From: Avena insularis
Taxonomy: Eukaryota > Streptophyta > Magnoliopsida > Poales > Poaceae
DNA: 64,000 nucleotides
Direction of reading: 5' to 3'
Assembly (NCBI GenBank): GCA_023614405.1
Contig: CM042684.1
Coordinates: forward strand, 467,737,650 to 467,801,649
Shown: one piece after another, positions 22,169 to 32,499 of the stretch
Numbering within the stretch: the first letter of the stretch is position 1
Layout: the number at the start of each line of letters is the position of its first letter
Made by a program: the position numbers and the translations under genes
The notes under the pieces: generated by a model
The model's input: only the letters and a program-made list of their open reading frames with translations
Told to the model about the DNA's origin: nothing
Database searches by the model: none

Positions 22169-25100
22169 TCAAGGAGCAGCAGGAGGAGGAAGTTCGGCGT
22201 CATCTTCGCCGTCTTCGATATCCGAGGCATCGTCCTCTCCATCCTCGTCCGAACCATCTTCAACATTCTCAACCTCTTCATCACCAGCGGCTTCCAGGAA
22301 GCTCGGTCCCTCAGTCCATTCATGAATGGGAGCATATTCGATGAGGCTATGGGCGCAAGCCTGGCGTCGAGCTACCCACTCTGGGTCATTAGTCCATTTG
22401 GATCCGGTGCGAAGGCACGTCAGGAGGTTGAGATCGATCTTCTCGTACCACGTGAGTATGTGGTGAAGAACGGTGTCAGCTGCAGCACGTCCAGCGGACT
22501 CCCTCTAGAGGTCGAGTTGGGTCTCGATTTCCATCAACTTTTCAGCAAGAACTACGGTTCCCTCCGGAGTGTCTTCGGCAGGCCAAAACGTGTTGAAAAC
22601 TCGGACTGCAACATTAAGGAGATCCTTGCCATAGTTCTTGATAATTTCCACGCGAGATGATAGGCTGACCAACAGGTCCTCCATGTCATAGGGAATGTCT
22701 TCACCGTCAGGAGCAACGGGAGTACCCCTATCTCGGCGGAAATTGGCAACGGCGGCGCTCGCAATGGGAGTACCCTCTGGAAATTTGCCTAAAAACGAGA
22801 CAAGAGAAGAAAGTAATGAAAAAACATGTGAGGTAACCCAGAGAAATATGCCGGATAAGGAAAAGGAACTTATGTAAAATGTGGCTGTGGATCCGGGTCA
22901 ATTCCTTGGTACAGTCATCGCGTCTTTTGCGGAGCTGCACCAGTTCAGAATTCGTCGACTCAAGCTTGACGTCGGCCTCTTGGAGAAGTTCTCGGTCCTT
23001 GGAAATTTGGAGATTGAGGCGCTCGCGCTCTTTGGTGTAGTCCTGGCTAGCCTTTTCAAGCTCGGTTTGGTGCTGTGCTTTCAGCCTCTTCATTTCTGCC
23101 TTTAACTTGGCAATCTCGTCATCCTTGGTTCGGAGGAGGGCAAGCTCATCGTCTTTCTTCTTGAGCTCGGCCTGATGTTGCCCTGCTTGTTCGAGAAAAT
23201 GCAACATCATATCAGGCACGGCCACACTATCTTCCAGCGATACTGAAATAGTTTGTTAACCCGGCAAAGCCGAGGTATGAATGTTCGCCGAGCCAAGGAG
23301 AAAAGGAAATAGAAAGCAAAGCAAGGTCGGACAAAAGTAGCTTACCCTTAATCTGATCCAGATTCTTCCTCATAAGCTTGTTCTCAGCCTCCACCCCAGC
23401 TGCGAAAACCGAATGACGGATTAGTTCGGCAGAAAAAGATGAAGGAAAACAGAAAAACGTGAAGAAGAGAACTTACCCCTTTTCTCGTGCTCAGCAAGAT
23501 GTGCATTGTGATTTGCGAGCAGCATTTTTTGAGTGTCCAGGAGACGCTGGAACTCAGCGCTCCGGCGGTTGGTGGTCACCTGAAAAGAGTACAAAATTTT
23601 AGCTTAAGCCTTGTGCATATTCGAAGTGTATAAGATCTGGGCCAAGTGGGACTTAACCCGGCACTAGGTGTGTGCATATTCGAAGTGTACAAGATCCGGG
23701 CCAATTGGAACTTAACCCGGCTCTAGGTGTGTGCATATTCAAAGTGTACAAGATCCGAGACAAGTGGAACTTAACCCGGCTCTAGGTGTGTGCATATGCG
23801 AAGTGTACAAGATCCGGGCCAAGTGGAACTTAACCCGGCTCTAGGTGTGTGCATATTCGAAGTGTACAAGATCCGGGCCAAGTGGAACTTAACCTGGCTC
23901 TAGGTGTGTGCATATTCGAAGTGTACAAGATCCGGGCCAAGTGAAACTTAACCCGGCTCTAGGTGTGTGCATATTCGAAGTGTACAAGATCCGGGCCAAG
24001 TGGAACTTAACCCGGCTCTAGGTGTGTGCATATTCGAAGTGTACAAGATCCAGGCCAAGTGGAACTTAACCCGGCTCTAGGTGTGTGCATATTCGAAGTG
24101 TACAAGATCCGGGCCAAGTGGAACTTAACCCGGCTCTAGGTGTGTGCATATTTGAAGTTGTCAAGGAGCTATGTTAGTTTTCTAAGGAGCATCCGGCCGA
24201 GTAACAAGTTACTCCCCCGGAGGCTCGGGGACTAATGGTTATATCGCTAGTACATGCTAAGGAAAAGGTGAAGTAACGTACCTCCATCATCCGACCCGCA
24301 AGATTAATCACCTTAGCGGTTGTGTTCATCTGAGTAGAGAACTCGGCGGGACCGAACTTCTCCGGGAGATCGTCGTTGTAGACAAACTCCGCCTTGTTCC
24401 AGTTGTTCATAAACTCGATTAAGGTCAGAGGATATCACTCACCGCTGAGCATGTGGGGCGCCACCAAGCCCTTCGCATGTGCTTCCCTCCTCTCAACCTG
24501 AGCAAGGGCCGGGCTGGTGTGCAGAACAAGTTGCTGCGCATTAGCTGGCTCGGCAGGGGCGTCCTTCGGTGTTGGAGGCTTCTTGGCAAGCATGGACACG
24601 AGAGTGCGCTGTCCAGACTCGACGAATGTTGCCCTGGTGGCGTCAGGGGCTTTCTTGCCTTTGAGCTGCTGAGAGGAGGAAGTGGTTGCAGCAGATTTTT
24701 CCTTAGGAGCTGCCTGGGTACTTCCTCGCCGAGACTGAGAAGACTCGGACGAGGCGGAGGAGCTTGGCGCTGGTGCTCTTGTTGCTGGACTTGGTGCTGC
24801 TGCTGATGTTCTTGCTGCCGGAGTTGGTGCTGGTGCCGGAGTTAGTGCTGGTGCTGGAGTGGTTGCTGGTGCTGGTGCTGAGGTAGTCTCAGTAGTTGCT
24901 GGTTCTTGTGGCCGGTTGTGGATGCCGCCGCCTCGGCTGGGCCGGTCTCCCCCGCTCCAAGGTTACCCCCCTCTTGACGAGGTGGAATAGAACCCGGAGC
25001 AGCCACAGAACCCTCTGGAATAGGGCTCAGCGGGCGTGACTCGTCGTCACGAGGGGGAGAAGGGCTAAGTCAGAGCGGCGAAGAGATGCTAGATCCACTC

Positions 25101-26689
25101 TGGGGGACCTCCACCGCAGCGCTGCCGAATCAAATAATGTCAGAAGAGAAACTAAAACAATGCAAGGAAGAATAAGTTGCAGAGGGAAGAGAGGCTTACG
25201 CATCCGAGGTCAGGGGCTCCTTGGGTTTCCGAGCCCTTCGTGCTAGGGCCTTGCCTGCTGGCTTGGAGGCGGTTTTGTCTCCGGACATCTTTCGCCTTTT
25301 GGCGGACTGAGAAGGTCCGGAGGAGGAACTTGATGCAGCTCCACGCCTCTTCTTCGGCGCTACCGGAACAGGTTCACCCGTAGCGAGGGGAGGGTCCTCG
25401 TGGATTTACCCACCGGGGTTAGCTGATGCCAGAAAAGCATAAGAAAGGGGGAGAGCGTCAACAACTTCCATCACCTCGATATCTGAGTCATCTTCATCGT
25501 CGGGCCAATCTCTAATAGAAGAGAGTTTATCGGTGGGTCGCTTGGTCGCGTCGGACATTGGGAGGAACATCTCCTGGTCCGGTTCTTCCTCGTCCGAGCT
25601 CTCCCAGTCAGGCGCACATTTTAGGGTGGGGTCGGTGCCATCCTCGATAGTCTGCTAGAGGAATTGCTATAAGAGAAAAAAGACCATAGAGTTAAAAATA
25701 AAACAGCAACCGACATAAGATCTGATTCGGAGAACATATGTGGCACAAAGCTTACCACGGGAGGAAGCCTATCCCGGCAATAGTGCTCAATTCCCCACGT
25801 CCACTCAGAGGAGAAGTCCTTGTGGGTGGTGAAGAGGGCCTTGACCCGGCGATAGATTTCTGTGTTGCTCAGCTCGATAGACGAGGTCCGGTTGGGGTCG
25901 TGGCCCCAGCTCATGTGGAACACCTTGTGAGTGTGTTTCTGGAGAGGGGAGATCCGGTTGCGGACGAATGTGATCATGGCGTCCTTGTTGCACAACCCGA
26001 GATCCTTCAGCTCCGCGAACCTTTTGTTGACCTGGTTGGCCAATACTGTGGGCTTCTTGGGGACAACGTCCCACAACTTCGGGTTAGGTGGACCCGGAGC
26101 ATAAGGAAGCAGCCGGATCAAGTCTTCAGTGCCCTTGTTCCGGACATAAAAGAAAGTCCGGGCCCATCCTTTGCAGGAGTCCAACCCGGTGACTTGGGGG
26201 AAAACGGATAGCCTCCGGGGTGAGATGGACGCAGCTCCGAATTGAGTGAGCTGCTTGTCCTCCGGATCAAGTTGAATGTTCGGAATGACATTACGACGAA
26301 GGCCGAAGAACCGTATCCATAGCTCCTTCGTGGGCCATAGTCCGGCATAGCCTTCGATCGTGGAGGCGAAAGCAGGAAGAGAAGTAATTGCGTTGGCAGG
26401 AAGGTGGTGCGGCTGGAGTTCGTAGGTGCTTAACCAATCATGGAAGAAATCGCTGACCGGCAAACCGAACCCCCGCTGGAAGTGGGACAAGAACACAACA
26501 TACTCACCCGGATTGGGTGAGGCGAAGTGGGCGGAGGCGAGGCGATGACGCCGGGAGAATGCGTGCAGTACGGTAGAGCCAGTCCAGGTCATCTTGGCAG
26601 ACCCAGGACCCGGCCCACGCACCACGGTCCGCCGTGGCGGTGTCTTCCTCCATCTCTTGCTCGGCGACGGCGAGCTCCTCCTCTGTCAT
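22169..26689 (-). pseudogene. Spliced antisense gene of the Tat Gypsy (gypsy-type transposon N-terminal domain)
   Basis: Minus-strand exons are 26689-25756, 25651-25200, 25122-24282, 23579-23477, 23399-23346, 23242 to about 22880, and 22788-22169. Donors read GTAAGC, GTAAGC, GTACGT, GTAAGT and GTAAGC; acceptors end in CAG or TAG. Exon 1 starts MTEEELAVAEQE, shifts frame near 26570 and then reads FLSHFQRGFGLPVSDFFHDW, matching the domain annotated as 'putative gypsy type transposon'. Exon 2 is acidic, with basic KKRRG and KRRK motifs. Exon 3 is Ala/Pro-rich and ends NNWNKAEFVYNDDLPEKFGP. Exon 6 is a coiled coil (about 100 residues). Exon 7 ends in an acidic tail at the TGA at 22169. Stops in exons 2, 3 and 7 and at least two frameshifts disable it. 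The function of this family is unknown; a DNA- or RNA-linked nuclear role is inference. Confidence 0.75.
23613..24143. repeat. Minisatellite, nine 59 bp units
   Basis: GTGCATAT recurs at 23613, 23672, 23731, 23790, 23849, 23908, 23967, 24026 and 24085, an exact 59 bp period, with a partial tenth copy at 24144. Each unit contains GTACAAGATCCGGGCCAAG and CTTAACCCGGCTCTAGG. The inner copies are nearly identical while the outer ones diverge. The array fills the intron between antisense exons 24282 and 23579. Confidence 0.95.
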
Positions 26690-27485
26690 CTTGTGTTCGC
26701 TGCCCTCACTGGCGCTAGCGGCGGTGGCGGCAACGGCCTAGATTGACAACGACCCGTGGCGGAGGAGGTGCGTAGCGGTGGCGGCGATGCAGAGGCGTGG
26801 GGAAGCAGTGCGGCGGCGGCGCTGCTACTTAGAAGCAGTGGCGGCGGCGCTGTCGCGGGGAAGACGAAGAAGAAGAAGAGCTAGAGGCAGAGGGGCGCGG
26901 AAGGGGGAAAAGACCTAAGGGGTGCGCCCCTCCCCTATTTAACCACTCCCTCGAGGGGGAAGTGGGATCGTGTCATGCGGGTACGCCACACGGTGTGGCC
27001 GTGTATAGCCCGCATCGACCAATCAGCAGCGATCCACACGGAAGGCCACAGGGTGTAGCTGATCCCATGACGTGACGTATTGATGCGGTTAACGAGGAGG
27101 CAGGCGTGACGTGACCCGCGCGCAGTGATAACTGACAATTACTGCGACGGTTACTGTGGTTGTCCCTTAAAATGAGGCGACCTGATGATTAGCCTCCACG
27201 TGGGATAGCGTACGAGAGAAGGAAAGAAGACCCGGATGAGACCGTGGTAACCCGGCCAGCAAGTGAAAACTTGGAATGTGCCAAGGAAAGGTAAAACCAT
27301 GAGGTCCGAGTTGAGGTAGCAACCTGGCCAGCAAGTAAAAACTTGGAACGTGCCAAAGGAACGTAAATCCATACAATCCGAGATAAGGAGATAACTCGGA
27401 AATAACATCCAAAGCTCGATAGAATTGAACCTGATGTGGCCTTAGCAGCCAAGGCAGCTAAGACTGCACCAGCTTCGGGGACTAA
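26690..27485. other. Antisense gene promoter region and pre-LTR spacer
   Basis: On the minus strand, GGTTAAATAGGGG (about 26933-26945) is a TATA-like site some 250 bp before the antisense ATG at 26689, and a CCAAT motif (ACCAATCA, about 27019) lies farther up. Two copies of CCAGCAAGT...AACTTGG about 72 bp apart (27255 and 27327) form a short tandem repeat. GCTTCGGGGACTAA directly precedes the 3' LTR and is the candidate polypurine tract. Promoter function is inferred from position. Confidence 0.45.
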
Positions 27486-28282
27486 TGTTGGGGGGGATAC
27501 CCCGGGTAGGGTCACGCCGGGGTATAAAGGTCGAGTTAGCCGAGGTTCGGCAAGGCTAAAGCGGATGCTGGCCGGGGCACCTCAAGGCAGGCCGAATCAC
27601 GGGGTAACCCGGACCAGGGGGCGTCCACCTAACTAGGTCTCAACCGACTTAAAACGTAAGTCGGAAAGGCATATTTAACTTGTATGTAGGAACGGGTGTG
27701 GCCGGATCAGCTATGATCCGGGTCATATCTAGCTTCTAGGAGAAAGAAGGAATCTTGCTGGTCAAAAGAAGCCCCGGTACGCACTGCATGAGCGAAGCGA
27801 ACAAGGGCAGGACCACTGAGGCGTGGCCGACAGAGGTGACGATGCCCGTATCAGCTGACGCAGGCGCCGCAGAGGTTCACGTAGCCTCTGCATGGGTGAC
27901 GCGGGGAAAAAGCACCCCAGTCGGTTTGCTATTTTGGGAGGAGGAATATGCCTCCACGTATGCCCTAAGGGGAGACCTAGCCACCCCTATATAAGGAGGG
28001 CTAGGGCCTCTGTAGAGGGGGCTAGGCTATTCTGATTGGTTTTAAGTTCTAAGGGTTGATCTCTAGTTGGTCTTGTACGGGTTAACTGTGGGTGAGAGTA
28101 AGAGAGTTTCTTCTTCCTTCTCTCGTCAATACAGCTCTAGGAGCACTTGTAACCTTGGAAGTGAATCAAATACGAACATTCTGTGTGAAGAATCATCTCA
28201 CTATCCCTCCCTGGATTCCCCTAGTGCTATTAGTCCACAGTTTTAGCCTATCCATGACATCTGTCGTGACACCACCACGACA
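27486..28282 (+). repeat. 3' LTR of the 14.3 kb Gypsy
   Basis: Starts TGTTGGGGGGGATACCCCGG and ends CACCACCACGACA, 797 bp, followed by GCAAA. The TATA motif is conserved at 27988-27994. Confidence 0.93.
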
Positions 28283-28423
28283 GCAAACATGCAAACTGCT
28301 CAACTGTTTAGTTTCAATGAAAGACACGGTTAGATACAATTACTATTTTGGTGATCAAAAATTATATTGGTGGGACAAATAAATATGGCGATGAAAAGAC
28401 GAAAGCTAGGTCTCGGTCACTAC

Positions 28424-28507
28424 CTTTCTGTAGCCAGCAGTTTTTGCGACGGCTTTATAGTACTCTATCGATGCCGCAATGGCCCTGGCTTCATAGGGAG
28501 CCTTATC
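28424..28507 (-). pseudogene. HMG-box exon (C-terminal part of the box)
   Basis: On the minus strand, GTGGGTTGCAG precedes 84 bp that read 28 codons beginning DKAPYEARAIAASIEYYKAV, and the exon ends AGAAAG|GTAGTG. The DKAPYEA start and the KAxY-type helix match the third helix of plant HMGB boxes, which bind and bend DNA. In HMGB genes I know, this stretch forms an exon of about 27 codons with both ends at the same places. It is open and in phase with the exon at 28685 through the decayed exon between them. It lies 142 bp outside the right end of the 14.3 kb Gypsy. Confidence 0.6.
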
Positions 28508-28564
28508 CTGCAACCCACATCCACGAATGAATCAACAAATAAACAATCAGCAGCACAGCATAAG

Positions 28565-28602
28565 GCTTTCTGAAGGACCTGAATTTTTTTCCATCCACGG
28601 AT
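28565..28602 (-). pseudogene. Decayed HMG-box exon
   Basis: Minus-strand GGAAAAAAATTCAGGTCCTT resembles the GEKWRSM part of an HMG box and lies just where that short exon is expected between its neighbours. The expected GT donor reads TT (CCTTATGCTG) and the upstream half of the exon is not recognisable. The changed donor and lost codons argue that the gene is a pseudogene. Confidence 0.35.
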
Positions 28603-28684
28603 CAGTGGGAACAAATTAGTCAATACTGCTGATCATGTCTGGCTGCAGAATAGACGTAACTGAGCAGCCAGGCACTGAACTTAC

Positions 28685-28745
28685 GGCAACACCAGAGGAC
28701 TTGTCTTTGGGATTCTTCTTCCTGAACTCCTTGAGATAGTCTTTC
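28685..28745 (-). pseudogene. HMG-box exon (middle of the box)
   Basis: TTTACTTTGTTATTAG is a good acceptor, 61 bp follow and GTAAGT is a consensus donor. The exon reads KDYLKEFRKKNPKDKSSGVA after one carried-in base. The -EFRKxNPKxKS- pattern is the HMGB core between helix 1 and helix 2, and the 20-codon length agrees with the matching plant HMGB exon. No stop is present. Confidence 0.6.
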
Positions 28746-28850
28746 CTAATAACAAAGTAAAACGAGATCAAATTAATCAGCGTCCACGGAGCCCTCGCAA
28801 GAAAAGGACGGGCAATCTGAGGCAACAGTTGACGGAGGATTTCAGCTCAC

Positions 28851-28905
28851 TTGAAGAGGGCCAAGGAGCCGAGCCAGGATGCCGCGCTCCTTTGGCGCGG
28901 GTCCC
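28851..28905 (-). pseudogene. Possible first HMG-box exon, frameshifted
   Basis: Minus-strand sequence ends CTTCAA|GTGAGC, a good donor whose phase fits the exon at 28745. It reads HPGSA in one frame and LALF in another, where HMGB boxes have PPSAFFVF, so a two-base shift is needed. The upstream boundary is not clear. Part of the match could be chance. Confidence 0.3.
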
Positions 28906-28986
28906 TCCCTCTCCTTGATATCAGTTCTAGGCTACCACCTGTCCGCCTCACTGATCTTCACCACCAACCTGGGTATAGCACCGGGA

Positions 28987-29030
28987 ATGCAATCCCCCCC
29001 CCCCCCCCCCGCCCCCCGTCCCGTCCCGTA
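28987..29030. repeat. C-rich homopolymer tract
   Basis: A run of about 18 C, a G and six more C, followed by GTCCCGTCCCG. Length at this place is likely to vary or be misread by sequencing. Confidence 0.8.
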
Positions 29031-29361
29031 AAGAAGGGTCCCGGCATTATCTTTACCGTCCAATCGTTGAAGAATCGTGCAAACATTTTCACGTATTGTC
29101 CCTTCCACCCAGTGGCGGAGCCAGGGAGCCGAGGCGAAAACATAAGGTTTAATCTTTTTTTACCACACAAGCAAGTCTACTCAACAACATAAATGGTCCG
29201 CAAAGATTCAATTTTCATAATTCATGAACCTCACCTACAAATAACATGAAAAAACATAAAAATGACTTAGAAACTACTCAGACAGACTCCTCGCACTTGA
29301 AAAGTTCTATTGCCAAGCATCTTTCTCCAACACTATACTCTAAGCAATCCTATTTGGTATA

Positions 29362-29482
29362 CTCCCCTGTCCAGAAACAACTGACTTAGATTGTCTAGAT
29401 TTGATTGTATCTACACACTAAAATATATCTAGATAATTTGAATCTAGACAAATCCAAGTCAGTTATTTCTAGACGTAGAGAG
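29362..29482. mobile_element. Stowaway MITE
   Basis: Begins CTCCCCTGTCCAGAAA and ends TATTTCTAGACGTAGAGAG, imperfect inverted ends of the CTCCCTCYGTCC type, with TA on both sides (29360-29361 and 29483-29484). Its 121 bp, AT-rich interior with AATCTAGACA/TTGTCTAGAT is typical of Triticeae Stowaways, which are moved by Mariner-type transposases. Confidence 0.75.
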
Positions 29483-29951
29483 TACCATTTATGTAGAAAT
29501 GATCACCAGTTTGACCCTTTTTTTTTGGAAAATTATCGCCAATCAAACGACACCAGGCCTCTCGCAAATACGCCCATATTCACAAATTTGTGAACACTTG
29601 ATTGTGGAGATTGAGTGTCCTATGATATCGAAGTTGAAATCAAATTAATTGATATTTTTCAGCTACCACAATTCACAATCAGAAAGGGCGGTGTTGTCCC
29701 GTGTGCGGTTAGGGCCAGGCGGGCGTGCGTGAACTAGCATCTCGGTAGCTACATAACCAAGTAGAAGCAACAACGTGAGGAGGAAGAATTGAATAGACTC
29801 GGGTTGCTCCTGTTCCTCTCTCCCGTCCCCTACCCTCTCCGGTGGCCGCTCTCCACAAGCGGTGATTTACTCCGGTGGTCGCTCTCCACAAGCAGCGATA
29901 TCCTCTTCCTCACGTCCCGATCCTCACCGATGGCAACGGGGTGTGACAATT

Positions 29952-29963
29952 TGGTATCAGAGC
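29952..29963 (+). promoter_or_regulatory. Primer-binding site, initiator tRNA-Met type
   Basis: TGGTATCAGAGC starts three bases after the 5' LTR end. This is the standard complement of the 3' end of initiator tRNA-Met in plant LTR retrotransposons. Confidence 0.88.
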
Positions 29964-30031
29964 TAGGGATTCCTTCACCAAAAAATTCCCCAATTTTTTT
30001 CCTCCAGATTCGATTTGTTTGTGTGGAGGCG

Positions 30032-31700
30032 ATGGAGTCATCGGAAACCACGATGGATGAGAGACTAGAGGCAATCAGGGCTAGCCTCAACGAGTCACTC
30101 AAGTTGCTGGCTTCTTCTGCGCAGCGATTGGGGGTCAAGGAGCAGGAAGGGCAGGTGGCCACCACTGCTTTGTTTGCTACCATGGCCACACCAACCTTCG
30201 TGCAAGATCAAGTACGAGAGAAGCCTGAGACCAGGCCTTCGTCTCCCTCGCTCATCTCCACTCCTCGGTTCATGGTTGTTGGTGCTCTACACCCGGAGGC
30301 CGTTCATGCTCCTGCCATGCTCACCACGTGCTCGAAACTTGGTTCAGCTCGCAATTTTGGCAACAACCATGCCGCTGTTGCGATTCCGACGAGTGGCACA
30401 ACGCATCTCCCTGCTACGACCCCGACAGGTGCTAGGAACTGTCTGCTGCAAGGAGTGGGCGGAGATGGCCTGAACACGCCCGCAAGCTGTTCGACGCATG
30501 TCCGCACATGGCTGCCGGCTGTTCCTGGTGCACACGCTCGCAACATTGGTGCCTACATGACCCGCGATCCTCCTTGTCAAGTGGAGGAGCATCCCACAAT
30601 TTGGCATGGACTACTTAGCCTGCCTCCGTCCCTCGTTTCAATGGTGATAACCACGAATTTGGTGAGATAAGTGCCTCGAGTACTTCAAGATCTTCAGTAT
30701 ACACGAGTGCATTTGGGTTACCGCTGCCACATTGCACATGGAGGGTATCGCTGCAGATTGGTACGAGGCATACAGGTTGCGGCAACCTGTTTGTGATTGG
30801 TCCCAGTTCATGAACACCGTGGAAGCAAACTTTCAGGTTCGGGATGTCGAGATACACGATACAAAAGAGCAGCAACTGATGTGGTGTGAGGCAACCTTGG
30901 GGAACGTAACCCAGATGGTAGAGCCACTGGTGGAAGACTCGGCTGAGGTGGTGACCCATGTTGGAGGGGACGAAGAAATTCCAGATGGTGTGGTCACTCA
31001 TATTGGCGGCCTGTCACTATTTCTAGAGCAGAGTTTGGATGCCCACCAGGAGCTTGAGCAAGAGATGGGCAATCCTACATGTTTTTATCATGGACGGAGT
31101 GGAGTTTGGTTGGGGTTCCGTGTAGTACCATCAACACACGTAAAGTTACAGCAGCTGCACTCAAGGGAAATGCTACAAGGTATTAATATTGCTACACTTT
31201 TGTTGCCATGGGATCCTGGTGCGTGGACTATTTTTGCAGAAGAATCAAGGTTAAGTACAACAGAGACAGGTGATATAGGTAGCTTGGCTTCATGGTTGCT
31301 ACGAAGATCTAATCATGCGCTTCACGACGGTCTTTGCACCATGAAATTCTTCAATCAGGCTGTTGCTATGTCAGTTTGTCCTTATGGCACAGCTGTCATC
31401 GAACTAGAACTGGGGAAGCAACTTATGGCTAAAACAGAAGTGAAGATGGACAAGTATGGCACTGAAGCTAGTTACTTATCTATTTATCTGTGTCAAAAAC
31501 TGAACAAGGGACTGCAACAGTCCAAGCTGCATACTACCAAGAGTGGCTTCCTTATGTGGCTGAGCAGACCGTGGGATCCAGGCATTGTCACAATCCACCC
31601 GTTCATATCAAGGCCAGACTGCTTCAAAATGGAGCTCCAGTTTGTTGCAACCTGCACGAGCCATTGCTTGGGGGCAAACAATGTTTTTTGGGGGCGGTAA
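30032..31700 (+). pseudogene. Gag-like ORF with frameshift, then unassigned tail
   Basis: ATG at 30032 opens MESSETTMDERLEAIRASLN, then 213 codons to the TGA/TAA near 30668. The next segment is in another frame and contains VTAATLHMEGIAADWYEAYR and WSQFMNTVEANF, the Trp/Tyr pattern of the retrotransposon gag domain (capsid). Later parts (31000-31700) show no RT, RNase H or integrase motif; near 31570 a short PPVHIKARLL-type piece resembles the end of a pol gene. So the copy keeps gag and a pol end with the middle missing. A non-autonomous element using partner enzymes is possible. Confidence 0.5.
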
Positions 31701-31701
31701 T

Positions 31702-31957
31702 GTCATGCCCGCCTGGAGACATACTATATTGGACATGGTTAACATGGGCCTGGGCTTCCTGGATATAGAAACCGGCCCTTCTCGGCAGCTACATAACCAA
31801 GTAGAAGCAACAACGTGAGGAGGAAGAATTGAATAGACTCGGGTTGCTCCTGTTCCTCTCTCCCGTCCCCTACCCTCTCCGGTGGCCACTCTCCACAAGC
31901 GGTGATTTACTCCGATGGTCGCTCTCCACAAGCGGCGATATCCTCTTCCTCACATCC
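31702..31957 (+). repeat. 3' LTR of the small element, left piece
   Basis: Starts TGTCATGCCCGCC after a purine-rich TTTTTTGGGGGCGG. From 31782 it matches 29740-29920 almost base for base. The remaining piece is 44962-44997, on the other side of the nested Gypsy. Confidence 0.65.
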
Positions 31958-32446
31958 TGATATGGGTATACCCTACAGGTACTCGAGCTTGGTATATACG
32001 GTCCAAATACATATAGGCCCACGGTGTTGCCAAGGCCTGGATGGAGGGACTCGAGTAACCTACGAACTCTCGATTGCTTGAAGAACAAGAAGAAGCTAAA
32101 GATAGAAAGATTAAAGGGAAAAACCCTAACTTGTAACCGACTCGACCTGCTACCCGAGACCTAGTCTATCTATATAAAGGCTAGGAGGGGACGACGAGAA
32201 GGACACACGCAACCCTAGTTTCCACAACCTTCGCCAGATTACATCTGCGCACCATTGTAACTTTTGACTCCCTCAATAATTCCATGAGCAGACAAGCAGG
32301 AGTAGGGACCTCTACGAGGCCTGAACCTGGGTAAATCCTTTGTCTCCTGTGTGCTTGTTTGCTAGCCGATAGATGTCTCCAACGCTCCCTCCTTCTCCAA
32401 AACCCAAGTCCATAACAATGGGCATTGATGAGTTAAACCCTCATCA
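31958..32446 (+). repeat. 5' LTR of the 13.0 kb Gypsy
   Basis: Begins TGATATGGGTATACC and ends AACCCTCATCA, 489 bp. TATATAAA at 32171-32178 is the likely promoter core. Confidence 0.93.
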
Positions 32447-32448
32447 AT

Positions 32449-32465
32449 TGGCGCCATCTGTGGGA
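32449..32465 (+). promoter_or_regulatory. Primer-binding site (TGGCGCC type)
   Basis: TGGCGCCATCTGTGGGA begins two bases after the 5' LTR. It is the same primer class as in the other Tat element. Confidence 0.8.
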
Positions 32466-32499
32466 ACTGGGAGTGCTGATGTTGCGGCTTCTTCGGCCC

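Larger units (their letters stand above)
13963..28282 (+). mobile_element. Complete Tat-lineage Gypsy retrotransposon, 14.3 kb
   Basis: Two LTRs (13963-14758 and 27486-28282) flank a gag-pol region and an antisense gene. The 5 bp duplication GCAAA is present at 13958-13962 and 28283-28287. The order gag, protease, RT, RNase H, second RNase H, integrase, and then a long non-gag-pol region is that of the Tat lineage (RIRE2, Grande, Retand and Ogre relatives). The second, archaeal-type RNase H after the first is the diagnostic part. By hand I count about 33 LTR differences in 797 bp, near 4%. The coding frame is dead through stops, so the copy is non-autonomous now. Confidence 0.92.

Noticed and set aside
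23613..24143. CRISPR-like look of the 59 bp array
   Set aside because: The units are contiguous with no unique spacers, and this is a plant transposon intron.
24453..24806. Plus-strand frame rich in Cys and Trp
   Set aside because: Mirror of exon 3 of the antisense gene.
32373..32446. Gag start codon inside the 5' LTR of the 13.0 kb element
   Set aside because: In the 3' LTR the same frame hits a stop (TAA) after 13 codons, so the open reading through the primer site is probably chance.
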